Shown here: positions 59,893-64,000 of the stretch, piece after piece
Layout: the number at the start of each line of letters is the position of its first letter
Numbering within the stretch: the first letter of the stretch is position 1
Assembly: GCF_010015585.1 (NCBI RefSeq)
Contig: NW_022985093.1
Span: 12,239-76,238 of the forward strand
DNA: 64,000 nucleotides
Source: Eremomyces bilateralis CBS 781.70
Taxonomy: Eukaryota > Ascomycota > Dothideomycetes > Eremomycetales > Eremomycetaceae
Reading direction: 5' to 3'
Program-made: the position numbers and the translations under genes
The notes under the pieces: generated by a model
Database searches by the model: none
What the model was told of the DNA's origin: nothing
Seen by the model: only the letters and a program-made list of their open reading frames with translations

Positions 59893-60271
59893 AATATCCA
59901 CGGAATGTATTGATATTTAATGACCATTGACAGAGTCGTCGTTGGTGTTCGGTTCCGGTTCCGTAGGACTGAAAGTAACAGTATTCCGTGATAATATAGG
60001 CCGAAGGGTCCAAACTCCAAAGGGGCTATTACGTGAACTTGACATGAATTACCATGATTCAGCCCTACCGGTAGAACCTCGCTTAATCTAGGACCAGCGA
60101 CATCACCTTCTCTGACCATCAACTCGAACCAGCCCTCGCTGCCACACGTCACATAACTAAGCTCTTAGCAAAGGTAGCTTTGACTGCGATATTCGTTCCT
60201 TCGTGAGTGCCATTAGACGGCTAACCTCGGCAAACTTGTGTCCTCCTGTCCTCCTGTCCTCCTTTCGAGAA

Positions 60272-61345
60272 ATGACCGGCCTCAAGCTTGGGCTGAATGT
60301 TCAGAAGAAAGGACAACAGCTAGCCAAATCCAAGGCCGTTTTCCTTGCGGACGACGACTCGGAAGAAGAACGCCCTGCGCCCCCGAAAAAGTCCAACCTC
60401 ACTGCCCCCAAACGGACCGACTTTAGGAAGAAGATTGAGAAGGAGGAAATCGACCCATCCATATACGATTACGACGCCGCCTACGATGCGATTCATGCCA
60501 AAACATCTGCAAAGAATGCCGCCGCCCGAGAGCATGCAGAACAGCGCAACCCGAAGTATGTCGAAGGTCTCTTGGCATCCGCCGAGGTTCGAAAGCGGGA
60601 CCAACTACGTGCCCGAGACAAAATGCTGCAGAAGGAACGTGAGGCTGAAGGGGAAGAGTTCGCCGATAAAGAGAAGTTTGTGACCAGCGCATACAAAGAA
60701 CAGCAAGAAGAGTTGCGGCGGCTGGAAGTAGAGGAGAAAATAAAGGAAGAATCGGAAGCCCAGAAACGTAGAGAATCGGGAATGCAAGGCTTCTACCGGA
60801 CTATGATGGATCGGGATGAGCAAAGACACCAGGAAGCAGTTGAAGCTGCAGCAAATGCATCGAAGCCGAGCGAGATTGGAGAGCCTGTCAGAGATATTAA
60901 TGACAAGACCGAGAAATCTGAGGCCGACATTGCGCGTGACCTAAACGCGAAGGGTGCTCGCATCATCCTGAACGAAGAAGGCCAGGTTGCAGACAAGCGT
61001 CAATTACTATCTGCAGGTCTGAACGTGGCACCCAAGCCGAAGTCTGCTACTACGGCAGGCTCTCAGACAGGAAGGGGACAATATTCAAGGGCACCTGCTA
61101 CGTCATTCGGTCGAAATGACAATCGTAAGGGTGTTCGGGAGCGCCAGTCGCAAATGCTGGAAGAGCAACTCGAACAAGCCACCAAGCGAGCTGCGGATGA
61201 GGAGGCAGAAGAGCGTCGAAAGCAAGAACATGCTGCAAAGAGCAGGAAAACTACATCCGATGTATCGAGTGCAAAGGAGAGGTACCTTCAACGGAAGCGA
61301 GAGGCAGCAGCAGCAGCAGCAGCTAGTAATGGCACTAAAACTTAA
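60272..61345 (+). CDS. NSRP1 (CCDC55) N-terminal domain protein, splicing-linked
   Basis: Intronless, about 357 residues. The ATG at 60272 (MTGLKLGLNVQKKGQQLAKS) is preferred to one 69 bp upstream because this block is the conserved start. The domain continues AVFLADDDSEEE, FRKKIEKEEIDPSIYDYDAA, NPKYVEGLLASAEVRKRDQL, KEFV-type EKFVTSAYKEQQEELRRLEV and SGMQGFYRTMMDRDEQRHQE. The rest is charged coiled coil with a poly-Ala run near the C-terminus from a CAG repeat at about 61306-61323. Animal NSRP1 is a nuclear-speckle splicing regulator; the fungal role is inferred. Confidence 0.88.
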   Translation: MTGLKLGLNVQKKGQQLAKSKAVFLADDDSEEERPAPPKKSNLTAPKRTDFRKKIEKEEIDPSIYDYDAAYDAIHAKTSAKNAAAREHAEQRNPKYVEGLLASAEVRKRDQLRARDKMLQKEREAEGEEFADKEKFVTSAYKEQQEELRRLEVEEKIKEESEAQKRRESGMQGFYRTMMDRDEQRHQEAVEAAANASKPSEIGEPVRDINDKTEKSEADIARDLNAKGARIILNEEGQVADKRQLLSAGLNVAPKPKSATTAGSQTGRGQYSRAPATSFGRNDNRKGVRERQSQMLEEQLEQATKRAADEEAEERRKQEHAAKSRKTTSDVSSAKERYLQRKREAAAAAAASNGTKT

Positions 61346-61825
61346 TGCTCACCCCTCGCACGATTTCCTTATCTCGCGACCTGCTTCTGGGGCAAGTTGA
61401 GTGAATAATCTTCGTTGACTACGGATATTCACATTATGGTTGTTCGTTGCCTAACCAGGGCATATTTGGTGATATGCCTGACTATAGGCTCATGCATGAG
61501 TACTGAGGTAAAGAAAAGTCATGGGGACCTCAATATTTTGCTTTCGATCAACACCTGCCGAGTACTTTTGTACAGCAACACCGATTCATGTGGTATTTCA
61601 TTCATGATTTGCGAACTTTCCGGAAACACCACAATCTGTGTTGCGAGCCTTCAATAAATCAACCCAGAAAGTGACGAGACGTTGCGGGTCCCACTCTGTT
61701 TGCTTGTTTCTAAGCAATGGCTACTCCGAAACCCTCGGATCAGAGTGTGGAGGATTGGAGACGGCAAGAAACAAAATCTACAAGTCGTGTGGATAACTCC
61801 GCGGGTGTTTACTTCCGAGGACAGT

Positions 61826-62591
61826 ATGGATCCCCAGAGAGTTGGATGTACAACCCACTTACGGACATTTAGAAAGCGGAAAGCTTCCCCCGGGCATACA
61901 TCCCCGCCAACTAGGCCTTCGCGACTTGATTCATTCATGGAAGATCATAACGGTTACTCACTAGTTCTCCCTTGGGTTGACCTATCCTGACTTGTACCAG
62001 GGCGGAAGATTCTGCCAAAATACCTCGATCCACCCCTCACTTGCTACTACTGGCATACTCGTGGCCGGTGTAGCAAAAGCGATAAGAAATGCGCCTACGC
62101 ACACTATAACACAGGATTCTATGCCCCAGATCCAACTGGGTGCTACAGTGATAAATATGGTAGAGTTGATCCTTTCTAAACAGGCACTTCGCGTCAGTCT
62201 ATCCTTATGCGCTTGCTAACATCTTCTAGCTGCCATTACCAAGTCACTCCATAAAGCCGGCCCCAAGCCAAGTCATCCAGACGTTCCGTACCCTGCACCA
62301 GAACTGGCCGAGGTCCCTGACTGCAAGTGTTCATTCCGAGAGTATGTCCACCGAGCTCAAGAGATCGAGAATTATAACAGGGGGAGAGATATTGAGCTAC
62401 GAGCCCGAGAGGCTCAAGTGAAAGAGAAGGAAGCGCAGCTCCAACAACGGGAGAAATTGGTAAATGAAAGGGAGCGTGACTTGTACAGTCTCTGCTCAAT
62501 GGTGAAAAAAGAACTGCTGGGGCACCGGGTCTCCGTTTCTCCAATGCCCACGTCCACCTTCAACGGCGATACGGATGGCCAGGGATCATAA
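61826..62591 (+). CDS. CCCH zinc-finger protein with C-terminal coiled coil (start uncertain)
   Basis: The middle exon encodes PKYLDPPLTCYYWHTRGRCS with KSDKKCAYAHYNTG, a C-C-C-H zinc finger typical of fungal chromatin/RNA-linked proteins. A clear intron (about 62159-62229, branch GCTAAC, TTCTAG) leads to AITKSLHKAGPKPSHPDVPY. A coiled coil follows (IELRAREAQVKEKEAQLQQR), ending TDGQGS with TAA at 62589-62591. The upstream exon in phase is MDPQRVGCTTHLRTFRKRKA...MEDHNG via a 48-bp intron (about 61942-61989). Another ATG at 61717 (MATPKPSDQSVEDWRRQE) looks like a natural start, but I could not join it in frame. The function is unknown. Confidence 0.6.
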
Positions 62592-63046
62592 GGCTGGATA
62601 TCGGCTCCGTCAAGGTTGATCTTTCTACAAGTTTCATATGGAGCCTAGGCTCAGATCTAGCCAAGTCTTACCTTGCTGTGAGATTGTGGCTTGCTTGATC
62701 TGACGGAGGGGCAGAAAGCAACCATGGTGGGAATGGCCCGAGATCTCAATACCCTACTCCCTAGACTTGCAATACGAACAATTATGCTCCCAATTTTCCG
62801 AGAAAGGATGATGGAATGTGCATTGCGATCCATACGTAATGATACAAGAAGAAGCTGAGTGATTCATGCATATTATAGGTGAAGGGATTTTCAGTTGGCA
62901 GCTGGCGACCGGCGAGGCTAGATTCTTGTCGAACTGCTAGAAGACCCAGAAATACGAGTCCAGTTGACGTCTATATATGTAGCGGATATTTGCTCACGCT
63001 GACAGCTGGTACGCTGATTTTAGGATCAATCGCGGAGGTCTTCCTT
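62592..63046. other. Convergent intergenic space, no gene seen
   Basis: About 450 bp between the 3' ends of the CCCH and acetyltransferase genes. Confidence 0.45.
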
Positions 63047-63806
63047 TCAAACTTCGATTTTACGCACTATCCGAGCAGGATTACCTGCAACAACATGTAA
63101 TTCCGGAACATCCTGATCAAATCAGCACATCAAAATGCAGGCAGAGGATTCGGTGCCCTCGGGGTAGCTCGCCATACCTTTGTCACAACACTGCCTGCAC
63201 CAACGACACAGCCACGTCCAATCCGTACACCGGGAAGAATGATAGCGTTACCACCAATCCAGCAGTCCTCGCCAATCCAGATTTCTTTCCCCAGTTCCGG
63301 TCCTTTGGTGCCGTTTCGGAGAGTCGGATCCAATGGATGTGTTCCACTATAGAAGCTGACACTTGGACCGACGAGAGTCCTCGCACCAATGGTGATGGTG
63401 CACGTATCTAGCATGGTGCAGTTGAAGTTGATAAAGACATTAGGACCGAGCTTCACATTGAATCCGTAGTCAATATTTATAGGAGTCTCTACCCAAGATT
63501 CTTCCTCAAGCAACTTCTCATCTGCTTCTGGGTTTGGGTCTCTTGGTGGTAACGGTTGCGCATCTTCCACGATTCTTTTCCCGGTCAGATGCGATCGGAC
63601 ATAAACCATCGGAGATCGGAAGAAGCACAAAGGCAATGCACTTACTCCCTCCACAGCTCCACCTGTTTGCGTCTATCAACTTCGCCTTTGTTGTTGTATC
63701 GTTCGCAAGCTTGAGCACAACGACGACGAGCTGCGACAAGTTCTGGCGTAAAGGCGTGGTACAGCTCCCCACGTAGCATTCTTTGCCTGTTCTCCGAAAT
63801 CTCCAT
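63047..63806 (-). CDS. Sugar O-acetyltransferase, maltose/galactoside (NodL/LacA) type
   Basis: A left-handed beta-helix enzyme that moves acetyl from acetyl-CoA to a sugar. The ATG at 63806 gives the Mac domain MEISENRQRMLRGELYHAFT with PELVAARRRCAQACERYNN. Intron 1 (donor GTAAGT, about 63571-63654) joins WRE to IVEDAQPLPPRDPNPEADE. Hexapeptide repeats follow: INIDYGFNVKLGPNVFINFN, CTITIGARTLVGPSVSFYSG, then THPLDPTLRNG with the catalytic His, EIWIGEDCWIGGNAIILPGV and RIGRGCVVGAGSVVTK. Intron 2 (donor GTATGG, about 63120-63176) leads to the usual last strand DVPELHVVAGNPARIVRKIE. Stop TGA at 63049-63047. Complete. Confidence 0.9.
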
Positions 63807-64000
63807 AGTGTCCGAATTGATAGCTCTTTTACTCTATTGCAAATCCGTGAAACCGTGTTTTGTAGAGTGTCGTACGGGTAGATTGTGACTTTGTGAGGGA
63901 GGAGATGGCCGATAAGCGGTTTGAAATGTGGCGCTCCATCGGACGATACCGACCAGTCGCGTAGCTGGTTCCTCTCGCGTCTTCCTTCTGAACTTCAGAC
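63807..64000. promoter_or_regulatory. 5' flank of the acetyltransferase gene, to window end
   Basis: No coding signal; contains the promoter of the preceding minus-strand gene. Confidence 0.4.

Overview
This is nuclear DNA from a filamentous ascomycete (Pezizomycotina, most likely Eurotiomycetes). The protein genes have short introns of about 45-70 bp with fungal branch sites (CTAAC/CTGAC). Gene density is about one per 2 kb. The content is typically fungal: Zn2Cys6 regulator, SAT4/rhodopsin-like protein, Mus7/Mms22, Nkp2/Cnl2, Eaf3, GH51 and CE1 enzymes. The order-level placement is inference from gene content only.

Layout. (1) 1-12.1 kb is accessory and repeat-rich. It holds a Fot1/pogo transposase cut by the window edge, fossil LTR-type pieces, a short-chain dehydrogenase with an LTR-like insert in an intron, an acyltransferase-3 membrane protein, an acyl-CoA synthetase ending in SKL, and a decayed AAA ATPase. 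(2) 12.5-45.7 kb is a conserved core: a mucin-like membrane protein, an ER thioredoxin-fold protein, a Cdh1/Ama1-type APC/C activator, Rab geranylgeranyltransferase alpha (Bet4), a divergent arabinofuranosidase/sugar transporter pair, Nkp2, Eaf3, an SAT4 protein, ribosomal eS6, Kti13/Ats1, Kti11/Dph3, frataxin, AP-3 sigma, a small membrane protein, a 2146-residue Mus7/Mms22 protein and an acetylxylan esterase. (3) 45.7-49.0 kb is gene-poor, with a hAT-type MITE and a second copy of the repeat seen near 1 kb. (4) 49.1-54.4 kb is an MFS transporter divergent from a regulator with two zinc clusters. (5) 54.8-64 kb holds a partial membrane protein, a gene-poor GC-rich stretch with a TTAGTTA-type repeat, an ARMH3-like protein, an NSRP1-like splicing protein, a CCCH zinc-finger protein and a maltose-acetyltransferase-like enzyme.

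How genes may work together. eS6, Kti13 and Kti11/Dph3 lie within 3.3 kb and all serve translation; Kti13 and Kti11 are known heterodimer partners. The arabinofuranosidase and sugar transporter share a promoter region. The MFS transporter and double zinc-cluster regulator share an intergenic region with three copies of the palindrome TCGGCCGA, which fits a self-contained regulator-effector module.

The most unusual molecular feature is an apparent AT-AC intron in the APC/C activator gene, exactly where the protein should read through the conserved VLDAP motif. No CRISPR array, rRNA, convincing tRNA or PKS/NRPS backbone gene was seen.
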